Source: DAOMFM01 sp035429825 (GTDB lineage: Bacteria > Acidobacteriota > Blastocatellia > UBA7656 > JADIYM01). Taken from it: a stretch of DNA of 45,895 bases. Below are positions 16,198 to 25,246 of the stretch, one piece after another. The stretch covers positions 1 to 45,895 of the forward strand of contig JBGAKX010000022.1 in NCBI GenBank assembly GCA_044224215.1, written 5' to 3'. The stretch's first letter is position 1, and every line of letters starts with the position of its first letter. The position numbers and the translations under genes were made by a program. A model generated the notes under the pieces. That model worked only from the letters and a program-made list of their open reading frames with translations. It was not told where the DNA came from and did not search any database.

Positions 16198-17871
16198 TCA
16201 GCCGAGCAGCCAGAGCGCCAGCACCTGGGCCACGACGATGCGCGAGAGCATCGTCAGTGGATAGACCGTGGCATACGTAACGGCCGGCTCGTCGGACGCA
16301 CACAGGCCAGTGACGAACGCGAGCGCAGGCGGGTCCGTCATGCTGCCCGCGAGCAATCCGCTCAAGCGCGCATAGTTCATCGAGAGTACGCTCCTGCACA
16401 GCGCACCGAACGTGAGCAGCGGAACGATCGAGATCGCCATGGCCGCGACGATCCACAGTACGCCGGTCTGGCTGAGAACGGTCGTCACGAAGCCGTGCCC
16501 CGACTTCAGCCCGATGCTCGCAAGAAACAGCAGCATGCCGAGCTCCTTGAACGCCTTTGCGACCGAGTCCGGGACGTAGAAAAGAACCGGGCCAACCTTT
16601 CCAAGCCGGCCGAGGGCCGTCGCAATGATGAGGGCGCCTCCTGCCAGGCCGAGACGCAGCGGTGCTGGAAACCCCGGCACGGCCACAGGGAGCGATCCCG
16701 CGAGCACTCCAAGAGCGATGCCGACAAACACGCACATGAAGTTCGTTTCGCCGAGCTCGCGGACCGAGTTTCCGAGAACGCGCGTCGCACCGGCGAGGCC
16801 CTCGTCGTCTCCGACGATCTGGACCATGTCGCCATACTTGAGCTCCCGGTCGGCCGTAGCAACGATCTCGACGTCTGCGCGGATGAGCCTGGTCACGATG
16901 ACGCCGAACGACGCCCCCAGTCCGAGCTCGGCAATAGTGCGACCGACCACGTCCTTTCGCGTGACGACGACACGACGCGCCGAGACGACTCCGGGCGCGT
17001 CGACGAGGTCTTCGTCGGACTCGCCGCCGACGATCGCACGAAGCTTCTCGAGCCGCTGCCTCGTTCCGACGGCGAGCAGCGAATCTCCCACGTGGAGCAG
17101 CGTCGGTCCGAGCGCAGTCTGCACGTCCGCCTGGCCGGCGCGCCTGATGCGCGAGACGATCACACCGCTCTCCTTCAGCCCGGGAACGTCCTCGATGGCC
17201 ACGCCCTCGAGGGCCGGATTCTCGACGACGAGCGTCTTTCGAGCGGGAACGTCTTCGGGGCGCAGGCGGGCCGCGGATGCCGCGCGCGCCTCTGCCGCCG
17301 CATCCACTCCGAAGAGGCGCCGCAGCACGAGCATCGCCGTGATGATCCCGAGAATCCCGACGGGATACGAGACGGCATAGCTGAGCGCCGGAAGGTCTAC
17401 GGGAGCGCCGGCGATTCCCGACGCCGCGATGGTCTCCTGCGCGGCGCCGAGCGACGGCGTGTTCGTCGTCGATCCCGAGAAGAGACCGACGGACGCCGCG
17501 GGGACGATTCCAAGCACCGCGCCCATCGCCGCGGTCATGATCCCGCCCGAGACGACGATCCCGACGGCTACGAGGTTCAGCCGAAGCCCGTCGCTGCGGA
17601 GCGACGCGAAGAAGCCGGGTCCGAGCTGGAGGCCGATCATGAACACGAAGAGCACGAGCCCGAATTCCCGGACGAACTCGACAACCGAATGATCGACCTC
17701 GAATCCGAGCGCGGCCATGAAGATCCCTGCAAAGAGGACGCCCGTGATTCCGATCCCGATCCCGCGAACCGTGACCGTGGCGAGGGCAAGCCCGAGCACG
17801 GCGACCGTCGCATAGACGAGGATCGTCGAGGCGACGGGCGAGAGCGCGAACGCGAACAGCGGCTCGTTCAT
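16198..17871 (-). CDS. AspT-like aspartate:alanine exchanger family transporter
   Basis: This 557-aa protein has two halves of about five membrane helices, each with a conserved SGS/TNTP-like loop: GLFSGSTTNTPSLGAAQ (about 130-146) and LLAGSMTDPPALAF near the C-terminus. Between them are two cytosolic TrkA-C/RCK-C-like domains (about 210-370; VGDSLLAVGTRQRLEKL and YGDMVQIVGDDEGLAG). This is the AAEx/AspT architecture, known from aspartate:alanine exchange and succinate-related antiport. Next to an aspartase and Dcu/DASS carriers it probably imports aspartate or exports a C4 product. It follows the DASS gene by 34 bp. The start ATG at 17871 follows a GGAACCTTGGACACCTT-type leader with only a weak SD. 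Confidence 0.88.
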   Translation of the reverse strand: MNEPLFAFALSPVASTILVYATVAVLGLALATVTVRGIGIGITGVLFAGIFMAALGFEVDHSVVEFVREFGLVLFVFMIGLQLGPGFFASLRSDGLRLNLVAVGIVVSGGIMTAAMGAVLGIVPAASVGLFSGSTTNTPSLGAAQETIAASGIAGAPVDLPALSYAVSYPVGILGIITAMLVLRRLFGVDAAAEARAASAARLRPEDVPARKTLVVENPALEGVAIEDVPGLKESGVIVSRIRRAGQADVQTALGPTLLHVGDSLLAVGTRQRLEKLRAIVGGESDEDLVDAPGVVSARRVVVTRKDVVGRTIAELGLGASFGVIVTRLIRADVEIVATADRELKYGDMVQIVGDDEGLAGATRVLGNSVRELGETNFMCVFVGIALGVLAGSLPVAVPGFPAPLRLGLAGGALIIATALGRLGKVGPVLFYVPDSVAKAFKELGMLLFLASIGLKSGHGFVTTVLSQTGVLWIVAAMAISIVPLLTFGALCRSVLSMNYARLSGLLAGSMTDPPALAFVTGLCASDEPAVTYATVYPLTMLSRIVVAQVLALWLLG

Positions 17872-17905
17872 AAGGTGTCCAAGGTTCCTCGGGCCGTCCT
17901 GGCTG

Positions 17906-19309
17906 TCACCTGGTGACGAAGAGGACCCACGGCGTCCCGATCAGGAGAAAGACCGCCAGGAATGCGAGTGTCGTCAGAAGACCCAGCCGGTAGAGCTCGC
18001 GTTGTGTCAGGTATCCGCTCGCCGCGAAGATGATGTTCTGGCTTCCGCCTTGCGGCGTGATCGCCGAGAAGTAACTGCTCGCGAAGAGCAGGCCGAACGC
18101 CATCAGTGCCAGCGGCACGCCACCCCGGACGCCGACGTCGAGAAAGACCCCGAGCAGCGCGAGCACCTGCGAGGACTGGCTCACGAACAGGTAGTGGATC
18201 ACGACGTAGAGCACGATCAGGATGACGTACGTCGCGGGCCACGACAGCCCACCCATCTGCGAGGCGAGACGTTCGCCCACGTAGCTCATGAAGCCGAGCT
18301 CGTTCAGCTGGCCGCTCAAGGCGAACAACACCGCGAGCCACAGAAACGTGGACAGCGTTTCGCCCTGCTCGGCCATGTCGTCGAGCGTCAGCACGCCGCT
18401 CGCGAGCAGCACGCCCAGTCCCATGAACGCGATGCTGGTCACGTTCAGGCCGAGCGAGTCCGCTCCGACCCACGCCGCCACCATGACGACAAACGTCACG
18501 GCGGTGATCCGCTCGTCGCGAGACATCGAGCCGAGGGCAGCGAGCTCGCGGCGGGCCGATTCGGGCGCGTCGGGCGTCGCATCGACACGCGGCGGAAAGA
18601 GCCGTGCCACGAACAGGGGGAGCAACACGATCGCGATGATCGCCGGCACCGAGGCGGCGAGAAACCAGCTGCCGAATCCGACCGAGAATCCGGACTGCCG
18701 GGCGATCTGAACGCCGATCGGATTCGCCGATGTTGCAGTCATCCACAGGGCGGACGAGACGGCCAGGCTCGCCATCGTGCAGAACATGAGGTACCCGCCG
18801 AGACGGCGCTTCTCGGGGTCGTCGGGATGCGAGTCGGCGCCTTGCGCCACCGAGAGCACGATCGGAAACAGCACACCAGCCCGCGCCGTGTTGCTCGGGA
18901 ACGCGGGCGCGATGGCGGCGTCCGTGAGCACGATGCTGTAAGCGATCCCGAGCGGCGACCCGCCGAGACGGCTCACCATCAGGAGGCTGATCCGACGGCC
19001 AAGTCCCGATTTCACGACAGCCTGGGCGACTATGAAGGCGACCACCACGAGCAGCACGCTCGAGTTCGCGAATCCCGAGAACGCGTTCGCGGGCGAAAGC
19101 GTCCCCGTCAGGACGACCGCCGCAACCGCGATCGTCGACGCCGTCAGGAGCGGGAACGCGCCGAGCAGGACGGCGCCGATCGCCGACACGAATATGGCGA
19201 ACAGGTGCCACGCCTGCGGCGTCAGCCCGTCCGGTACGGGAGAGAACCAGATGCCCAGCGCAATCGCGAAAGGCAATGCCCGACGGATGGTGGTTGCCCA
19301 CGCGCTCAT
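17906..19309 (-). CDS. DASS (SLC13-type) dicarboxylate/anion permease
   Basis: This 467-aa protein has about a dozen membrane helices and the two substrate/Na+-site motifs of the divalent-anion:sodium symporter family: APAFPSNTARAGVLFP (about 134-149) and AITPQGGSQNIIFAASGY near the C-terminus, with SQSSQVLALL. The first is an SNT motif; in the second, SNT is replaced by a GSQN sequence typical of the plastid 2-oxoglutarate/malate translocator branch (DiT1/CitT-like exchangers). The substrate is therefore more likely a C4/C5 dicarboxylate in exchange mode than Na+ symport. The ATG overlaps the lipoprotein gene's stop (ATGA). It is one of three unrelated C4-type carriers in this operon. Confidence 0.9.
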   Translation of the reverse strand: MSAWATTIRRALPFAIALGIWFSPVPDGLTPQAWHLFAIFVSAIGAVLLGAFPLLTASTIAVAAVVLTGTLSPANAFSGFANSSVLLVVVAFIVAQAVVKSGLGRRISLLMVSRLGGSPLGIAYSIVLTDAAIAPAFPSNTARAGVLFPIVLSVAQGADSHPDDPEKRRLGGYLMFCTMASLAVSSALWMTATSANPIGVQIARQSGFSVGFGSWFLAASVPAIIAIVLLPLFVARLFPPRVDATPDAPESARRELAALGSMSRDERITAVTFVVMVAAWVGADSLGLNVTSIAFMGLGVLLASGVLTLDDMAEQGETLSTFLWLAVLFALSGQLNELGFMSYVGERLASQMGGLSWPATYVILIVLYVVIHYLFVSQSSQVLALLGVFLDVGVRGGVPLALMAFGLLFASSYFSAITPQGGSQNIIFAASGYLTQRELYRLGLLTTLAFLAVFLLIGTPWVLFVTR

Positions 19310-19872
19310 GCCTTCCCCGCAGCGGTGGCGCCAAGCGTGACGCTCCCCGCGAGCCCGACGGCACGACCCTGGATCGTGCCGTCGTTCTCCTCAACGACGT
19401 ATTCCCACGAAAACGCATACGTACCCGTGGCGCCGGCGTACTTGCCCGTGCCTCCCACGATCCTGCCGTCGATCCGGTTGTTCGCCGAGGTTCCCTGGCC
19501 CGAGAGCTCGCTGAAGATCTGATTACCGTGGTCGTCGGTCCATACGCCGCGGCCCGTGAGGCCAGACGCGGTGTCCACGAGCGCGATGACTTCGCACAGA
19601 AAGCCCACCCCGGGGCGCCCGGGTCCCGCGAGCAGCATCGTGCCCTTCAGGTCGACGATGGCGCTCGTACGCCCGTCGCCGGAGGGAATGGTCCGTCGCG
19701 TGCCCGCAGCGTTCCATGTTCCCTCGAACTCGTACCGCCCCGGAGTTCCCGCACCGGGCGCGGGCGGTTCCGCGACCCGCGCGCACGCGGCGATCGCGAG
19801 GGCACTCACGATCACCGCGGCGATGCGCGGAACGATCGATGCGGAACGGAGCCTCGGCGTCCGGGCGGCCAT
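19306..19872 (-). CDS. Lipoprotein with beta-barrel (allene-oxide-cyclase/dirigent-like) domain
   Basis: This 188-aa protein has a basic N-terminus, a hydrophobic helix and a lipobox ending IAAC (about residues 28-31), so it is probably lipid-anchored in the periplasm. The rest is a small beta-rich domain with GTMLLAGPGRPGVGFLCEV, ISELSGQG-like turns (FSELSGQGTSANNRIDG) and GGTGKYAGATGTYAFSWEY. The last motif is typical of allene-oxide-cyclase-like or dirigent-like barrels, which often bind hydrophobic ligands. The function is unknown. It is embedded in the operon: its stop overlaps the DASS start, and it begins 105 bp after the aspartase. The preceding codon is GTG, an alternative start. Confidence 0.7.
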   Translation of the reverse strand: MAARTPRLRSASIVPRIAAVIVSALAIAACARVAEPPAPGAGTPGRYEFEGTWNAAGTRRTIPSGDGRTSAIVDLKGTMLLAGPGRPGVGFLCEVIALVDTASGLTGRGVWTDDHGNQIFSELSGQGTSANNRIDGRIVGGTGKYAGATGTYAFSWEYVVEENDGTIQGRAVGLAGSVTLGATAAGKA

Positions 19873-19977
19873 CACCGGCGCCCGGCCGTGGCCGCTGGAT
19901 TCGATGTTGCGGATCGTCGTGGCACGAATGGATGCCCTCTCGTCAGCCGGCCGAACACCCGTCGGCGCGGCGCTCGC

Positions 19978-21846
19978 TCATTCGCTGGAATACCTCGTCG
20001 GCGCCGTCATGTTCTGCGGCGCAAGCATGTCGTCGAGCGCCTGCTTCGACAGCCATCCCTTCGCCAGGATGAGGTCATACACGCTGCCGCCCGTCGCGAG
20101 CGCCTCCTTTGCGACGGCTGCGGAACGCTCGTAGCCGAGCACCGGCACGAGCGCGGTCACGAGACCTATGCTGTTCTCGACGAGCTGTTGGCATCGTTCG
20201 CGATTCGCCTCGATGCCGTTGATGCATCGCGTCGCCAGGATCACGCACGCGTTCTTCAGGATCATGAGCCCGTGAAGCAGGTCGTACGCCATGATCGGCT
20301 CGGCCATGTTGAGCTCGAGCTCGCCTGCCTCGGCCGCCATCGAGATCGTCATGTCGTAGCCGATGATCTGGTAACACACCTGGCTGACGACCTCTGGAAT
20401 CACGGGATTCACCTTTCCGGGCATGATCGACGAGCCCGGCTGCATCGCCGGCAACCGGATCTCGGCGAGACCGCACCGCGGGCCCGACGAGAGCCACCTG
20501 AGGTCGTTGCAGATCTTCGACACCTGCACCGCCGCACGCTTCATGTTCGCCGACATCCCGACGAAGCCCCCCGCGTTCTGCGTCGCCTCGACCAGGTCCC
20601 CGGCCAAGCGCAGCGGGAGCCCGCTGACCTCGCGCAGTCTCGTCGTCACGAGCTCGGCGTAGCCCGGAGGGCTGTTGAGCCCCGTGCCGATCGCCGTCGC
20701 GCCCATGTTGATCTCGTGCAGGTCGTCGCCCGCCTGTCCGAGTGTCCGGATGGCGGAGCGAACCATCACGGCGTAGGCGCCGAACTCCTGCCCGAGCGTC
20801 ATCGGCACCGCGTCCTGGTTCTCGGTCCGGCCCATCTTGATGACGTCCGAGAACTCGACCGCCTTTCGCTCGAGCGCCTCGGCGAGCTCGCGCATCGCGC
20901 CGAGCGTGTCGGCGAGCGACAGGATGACACCGATCTTGATTGCGGTCGGGTATGCGTCGTTCGTCGACTGCGAGCAGTTCACGTCGTCGTTCGGGTGCAG
21001 GTGCGTGTACTGGCCCTTTGCGTGCCCGAGGATCTCGAGGCCGCGGTTCGCGATCACCTCGTTGGCGTTCATGTTCGTCGAGGTTCCTGCGCCGCCCTGC
21101 ATCATGTCGACGACGAAATGGTCACGGAGCTTTCCGGCGACGATCTCGTCGCACGCCGCCGCGATCGCGTCGGCACGGTCGCGCGCGAGCGCGCCAAGCT
21201 CGGCGTTCGCCTGCGCCGCGGCCTTCTTGACGTATGCCAGGGCGGTCACGAAGTGCTCGAAGTTCTTGAGGGGAATTCCCGATATCGGGAAGTTCTCGAG
21301 CCCTCTGAGCGTCTGCACGCCGTAGTACACGTCGTTCGGCAGGTCGCGCTCGCCGAGCAGGTCGTGCTCGCGCCGGACACTCGTCATCGCCCGGTCCGCG
21401 CTCGCCTTTCCTGCGAGCTGCTGCGACATGTGCCGCAGGCGATCGCCGAGCCGTCGTGCGGATCGCGCGACGAGGCGGTAGTAGACGTCCGGGTTTGACG
21501 CCTTCAGCTCCTCGATCGCCGCCCTTGGAACCTGCAGGACGGTCGCGCCCTGCCGGGCCCGCGCGCTGACCGTGTGCGGCGAGTCGTCGAGGAAGATCGA
21601 TTCGCTCACCATCCCGCCCGGACCGATGGTCGACAAATGCGTCGTCGAGCCGTGCAGCCCCGAGACGATCTCGACCTCGCCGGTCTCGACGACGCCGAAC
21701 CACTCACGCGGCGTGGACTCGTGAAACAGCACATCGCCTGCGCCGTACGTCACGATCCCGCCGCGATCGAAGAATTCGCGCAGGTTGGCGGCGTCGACGC
21801 CGATGGCCTTCGCTGTCTGCTCCAGCATGTCTCCGATGATACTCAT
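19978..21846 (-). CDS. aspA: Aspartate ammonia-lyase fused to an N-terminal cyclic-nucleotide-binding domain
   Basis: This 622-aa protein is longer than normal aspartase (about 470). Residues 155-622 are a full aspartase: MMQGGAGTSTNMNANEV, THLHPNDDVNCSQSTND, and the signature GSSIMPGKVNPVIPE (471-485) with the catalytic serine in the SS loop. It deaminates L-aspartate to fumarate and ammonia. Residues 1-145 are a Crp-type cNMP-binding barrel (IVTYGAGDVLFHESTP, EIVSGLHGSTTHLSTIGPGG) plus the following helix. In its phosphate-binding cassette the usual Arg appears replaced (SPHTVSA instead of PRTATV), so cAMP binding is uncertain. AGGAG lies eight bases upstream. It lies 16 bp behind the Dcu carrier gene. 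The fusion suggests allosteric control of fumarate production; this is inferred. Confidence 0.93.
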   Translation of the reverse strand: MSIIGDMLEQTAKAIGVDAANLREFFDRGGIVTYGAGDVLFHESTPREWFGVVETGEVEIVSGLHGSTTHLSTIGPGGMVSESIFLDDSPHTVSARARQGATVLQVPRAAIEELKASNPDVYYRLVARSARRLGDRLRHMSQQLAGKASADRAMTSVRREHDLLGERDLPNDVYYGVQTLRGLENFPISGIPLKNFEHFVTALAYVKKAAAQANAELGALARDRADAIAAACDEIVAGKLRDHFVVDMMQGGAGTSTNMNANEVIANRGLEILGHAKGQYTHLHPNDDVNCSQSTNDAYPTAIKIGVILSLADTLGAMRELAEALERKAVEFSDVIKMGRTENQDAVPMTLGQEFGAYAVMVRSAIRTLGQAGDDLHEINMGATAIGTGLNSPPGYAELVTTRLREVSGLPLRLAGDLVEATQNAGGFVGMSANMKRAAVQVSKICNDLRWLSSGPRCGLAEIRLPAMQPGSSIMPGKVNPVIPEVVSQVCYQIIGYDMTISMAAEAGELELNMAEPIMAYDLLHGLMILKNACVILATRCINGIEANRERCQQLVENSIGLVTALVPVLGYERSAAVAKEALATGGSVYDLILAKGWLSKQALDDMLAPQNMTAPTRYSSE

Positions 21847-21862
21847 GACTCACTCTCCTGAT

Positions 21863-23245
21863 TCAGCGTAGCGCCGCAATGACCAGGCCCACGACGACCG
21901 CGGTGATGGTCGCAATGAAGCCGGGCAGCATGAACGAATGGTTGAGCACATACTTCCCGATGCCGGTCGTCCCCGTCCGATCGAAGTTGATGGCTGCGAT
22001 CATCGTGCCGTAATTCGGAAGGAAGAAGTAGCCGTTGACGGCGGGGAACATCGCGATCAGGTTCTTCGCTGCGATACCAAGGCTTATCCCGAGCGGCATC
22101 AGCGCCCGCGTCGTCGCCGCCTGGCTGTACAGCAGCACCGACGCCGCGAACAGGCCGATCGCGAACGTCGACGGGTAGGCGGTCGCGATCCGCCCGAGCC
22201 CGCCGATGATCACGTCCTTGTTCGTCGCGATGAACGTATCGCCCATCCACGCAAGCCCGAAAATACCCACCACGGCCGTGATGCCAGCCTGGCAGGTCTT
22301 GGTCTTAGGAACATCGGCGACGGGCGCCGTCGACAGTGTGAGGATGATGGCCGCCGCCGCAAGCATGACGACTTCGATCACGACGGACATGGCGACCGGT
22401 TCGAGGGCATCGTCGTGAGGGCCGATAACGAATGGCCTGAGCCCCGGTGCTGCGCCCGCGAGCACGACAACCGCGACGCCGATGAGGAAGACGATCGCGC
22501 TCGCCTTGGCCCCCTTCGGGAGAACCTTGGCGGCGTGGGCTGTCGATTCGGACGCTTCACTTCCCGGGGCGGCCTCAGTCGTGGCCGTCTTTGCAGGCAA
22601 CGGCTCGATCTCGCCCGACTCGAGGCGTCGCTTGTACTCGGGGTCGTCTGCGAGCTCGACGCCGACACGCGTCTGCACGAGCGCCGCGACAATGACGCCG
22701 ATCAGCGTGGCGGGAAGCGTGATGAAGAGGATGTCGGTCAGGCCGACGCCGAGCGGGGCGAGCAGCGTGATCATTGCCGCTGTGGCCGCCGACACGGGAC
22801 TGGCCGTGATGGCCTGCTGCGACGCAATCGACGAGACTGCGATCGGCCGTTCGGGCCGGATTCCCTCCTCGCGCGCCACCTCGTACATCACGGGCAGCAG
22901 CGGGTAGAAGATGTGCCCGGTTCCGGCGGCGAAGCTGAAGAAATACGCCACCAGCGGAGCGACAATCGTGATCCGCTTGGGGTTGCGGCGAATGATGCTC
23001 TCGGCAATGCCGACGAGGTAGTCGATCCCGCCGGCCGCTTCCATCGCTGACGCGGCCATGATGACTGCGATGATGATCAGCATCACGTCGACGGGCGGAG
23101 CGGTCGGTGTCGCGCCGAACCCGATCCTGAGCACGAGCAGGCCGACCCCGCCCCAGACGCCGAGACCAACGCCCCCCACGCGAGCGCCGATCGCGAGCGC
23201 GCCAAGGACGACGGCGAACTGAAGGAGAATGCTGATGGATCCCAT
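21863..23245 (-). CDS. Dcu-type (DcuA/DcuB family) C4-dicarboxylate carrier
   Basis: This 460-aa membrane protein is of the anaerobic C4-dicarboxylate transporter family (PF03605). Family segments are an N-terminal ALAIGARVGGVGLGVWGG, VDVMLIIIAVIMAASAM, FSFAAGTGHIFYPLLPVMYEVA, SSIASQQAITASPVSAATAAM, and a C-terminal FFLPNYGTMIAAINFDRTGT. These carriers exchange fumarate, aspartate, malate and succinate. An extra charged loop of about 50 residues near the middle (rich in E, A, T) is longer than in E. coli. The start at 23245 has GGAGGAAA five bases upstream and lies 32 bp after the porin gene. Paired with aspartase immediately downstream it fits aspartate uptake coupled to succinate or fumarate export. 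Confidence 0.92.
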   Translation of the reverse strand: MGSISILLQFAVVLGALAIGARVGGVGLGVWGGVGLLVLRIGFGATPTAPPVDVMLIIIAVIMAASAMEAAGGIDYLVGIAESIIRRNPKRITIVAPLVAYFFSFAAGTGHIFYPLLPVMYEVAREEGIRPERPIAVSSIASQQAITASPVSAATAAMITLLAPLGVGLTDILFITLPATLIGVIVAALVQTRVGVELADDPEYKRRLESGEIEPLPAKTATTEAAPGSEASESTAHAAKVLPKGAKASAIVFLIGVAVVVLAGAAPGLRPFVIGPHDDALEPVAMSVVIEVVMLAAAAIILTLSTAPVADVPKTKTCQAGITAVVGIFGLAWMGDTFIATNKDVIIGGLGRIATAYPSTFAIGLFAASVLLYSQAATTRALMPLGISLGIAAKNLIAMFPAVNGYFFLPNYGTMIAAINFDRTGTTGIGKYVLNHSFMLPGFIATITAVVVGLVIAALR

Positions 23246-23277
23246 ATCGGATTTCCTCCGTTGTGAGTGCCCTTGGG

Positions 23278-25008
23278 TTAGAAGCTGAACCAGGCGATGC
23301 CTTCGAGCTTGGCGTTGTGGTTGACGAGATCGAAGCTTGCGAGCGACAGCGGGTCGATCCGCCGGTAGTTCGTGCGCGTGAAGTTGTACGCGACGGCGAA
23401 GGTGAATGGCCCCGGCGTCCACCACACGCTCGCCTCCGACTGCCAGTTTCGCGTGCGGAAGTACCCGTTGCTGAACGAGCCCGTCACGGGCGTCAGGTTC
23501 GGGTCGAGCGCGTACTGCGCCCCTCCTGCCCAGCGCAGGCTGACGTTGTCGGTGACATAGAAGATCGGGTTCACGAATCCGCCCGAGCTGTGTGCAGGCT
23601 CGAGCGTACCGTCGGGCGAAAGCACGACCCGGCGGTCGAAGCCGGCATCGAGGTAGTTCGCCTCGCCGGCCGTCCACAGGCCGAACACCTTGAGACTCAG
23701 CGTGCGAGCCCGTCCCTCGGCGTTGAAGCCGAGCCGGTCGATCGCGACGCCTCCGTGGATGGAGCGCGCTGTAAAGTCGCGCTGGTCGAAATCGGTCTGC
23801 AGGTTGAAGTCGGGGATGAGCGTCCCGCCGACGAAGCGCTCCTCCCAACGCCCGGCTGCGTAGCGCGCGCCGATCCTCAGGCTCCCGATGCCGAACCCGT
23901 CGCCGAGCCTGCGTGTCGACTCGTACCCGCCGCCGACGCTGAAGACGGGTATTCCGGTCACGTCGCCGTTGCCGAGGTCGCCGTCTTCAGTGTCGTTGCC
24001 GATGAACGGTCGCTCGATTCCCCCGAACACGCCAATGCGTCCCGAGTCGCCAATCGGGATCGCATACAGGATCATCGCACGTGGATTGCGACGGGTGACG
24101 GCACCGAGCCCGCCGCCCATGGAGTTGAAATCAACAATGTCAGGGTTGAGGTCGGCGTACCCGCCCGTCTGACCGGCGGTGAGCTGGAGCAGTGAGCCCT
24201 CCTTGCCGACGTTGTCGAACGACCATCTGAGGTACGCGTGGCGGAGGCGGGGATTCGGGTTGATTGCGCCGTTTTCGCCGCCGCTCAGGTTGCGAGCGAA
24301 GTCAAACTCGAGATAGCCGAGGGTACGGCCGCCGAGCGCTTCGGGGCCCTCGACGGTGACCATCGCGCGGGTAAACTCGGTAAACGCCCGAAGGGCCCCG
24401 CGATCCGTGTTGTTGCCACCGCCTGGTATTACCGGGTCCGGCAGTAGCGCCCTCGAGACCTGGTCGCCGACGGGTGTGGAGTTCCACTGGAAGTTGGTAC
24501 GCAGCGACATTCCGAGACGCACCTTGAACATATCGCCGCTGTAGACGTTGCCAATGATGGACTGGCCCCGCATCGGTATCTCGGCGAGCGGGTCGGGGTT
24601 GTCGTTCTCCTGGTCGGCCCCGGACTCGAATCGCTTCTCCTGGGCGACGCCTGGTGCAGGCGTGACCGGCACCTGCGCAGCAGCGGGCGCGAGCGTACTG
24701 GCGACCGCCGGCGCGGCCGCGGCGCCCGCGAGCGATGCGACGCGCTGCTCGAGCGCCGCACGCATCTCCCGCTCTTTCGTCAGCTCCGCATCGCGCTTTT
24801 CGAGTTCTCGCCGAAGAGTATCGATCTGTTCCCTGGTCGTCCGCTCGAGCTCGTCGACGCGGCGCGCGAGCGCTTCGTTGGACGTGTCGGACGTCGTCTT
24901 CAATTCGGGTCCCGACTGCGCGGCAGCCGGAGAGCTCATCGCGACAATCAACAGCGCTGCCAGCATCGGACCTCCCGAGTGCTGGCGCATGATCTGCACA
25001 GCGTTCAT
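23278..25008 (-). CDS. DcaP-like outer-membrane porin with N-terminal coiled coil
   Basis: This 576-aa protein has a signal peptide ending SSPAAAQ and then a coiled coil of about 60 residues (ARRVDELERTTREQIDTLRR) that would trimerise in the periplasm. A Pro/Ala-rich linker follows, then a 16-18-strand-type beta-barrel whose repeated aromatic strands end in the canonical C-terminal Phe (IAWFSF). This order matches DcaP-family porins, known in Acinetobacter for dicarboxylate uptake. As first gene of an operon with Dcu, aspartase, DASS and AspT-like proteins it probably admits C4 acids across the outer membrane. The start ATG at 25008 is chosen for GGAGGTG six bases upstream; an earlier in-frame ATG at 25035 has no such site. 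Confidence 0.87.
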   Translation of the reverse strand: MNAVQIMRQHSGGPMLAALLIVAMSSPAAAQSGPELKTTSDTSNEALARRVDELERTTREQIDTLRRELEKRDAELTKEREMRAALEQRVASLAGAAAAPAVASTLAPAAAQVPVTPAPGVAQEKRFESGADQENDNPDPLAEIPMRGQSIIGNVYSGDMFKVRLGMSLRTNFQWNSTPVGDQVSRALLPDPVIPGGGNNTDRGALRAFTEFTRAMVTVEGPEALGGRTLGYLEFDFARNLSGGENGAINPNPRLRHAYLRWSFDNVGKEGSLLQLTAGQTGGYADLNPDIVDFNSMGGGLGAVTRRNPRAMILYAIPIGDSGRIGVFGGIERPFIGNDTEDGDLGNGDVTGIPVFSVGGGYESTRRLGDGFGIGSLRIGARYAAGRWEERFVGGTLIPDFNLQTDFDQRDFTARSIHGGVAIDRLGFNAEGRARTLSLKVFGLWTAGEANYLDAGFDRRVVLSPDGTLEPAHSSGGFVNPIFYVTDNVSLRWAGGAQYALDPNLTPVTGSFSNGYFRTRNWQSEASVWWTPGPFTFAVAYNFTRTNYRRIDPLSLASFDLVNHNAKLEGIAWFSF

Positions 25009-25246
25009 GGTCACACCTCCGCCGAGCTGTCTCATTGAGGAGCTTCAGTTCGCGAACACGCGGCGGGTGTGATGCCTCTGTACTGAATCGTCGACGCGCC
25101 CCTGACAGGTCACACGGCCAACAGCGACCGGACGCCCCACCACGTCGGATTGCACATCAAAGGACTTGGTCGGAACAAACTCCCGACACTTATAGCAGGG
25201 TTGGGCCGGGATTCGTCAGCGGATTGTCTCTTGTGTTCGGGCAGGG

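Noticed and set aside
14823..17916. Long plus-strand frames (485 and 598 codons) opposite the AI-2E and AspT-like genes
   Set aside because: Arg/Asp-rich shadow translations without hydrophobic or domain pattern; the opposite strand has clear membrane proteins with ribosome sites.
19276..21498. 740-codon plus-strand frame opposite the aspartase
   Set aside because: Composition is typical of antisense reading of a GC-rich gene; no recognisable motif.
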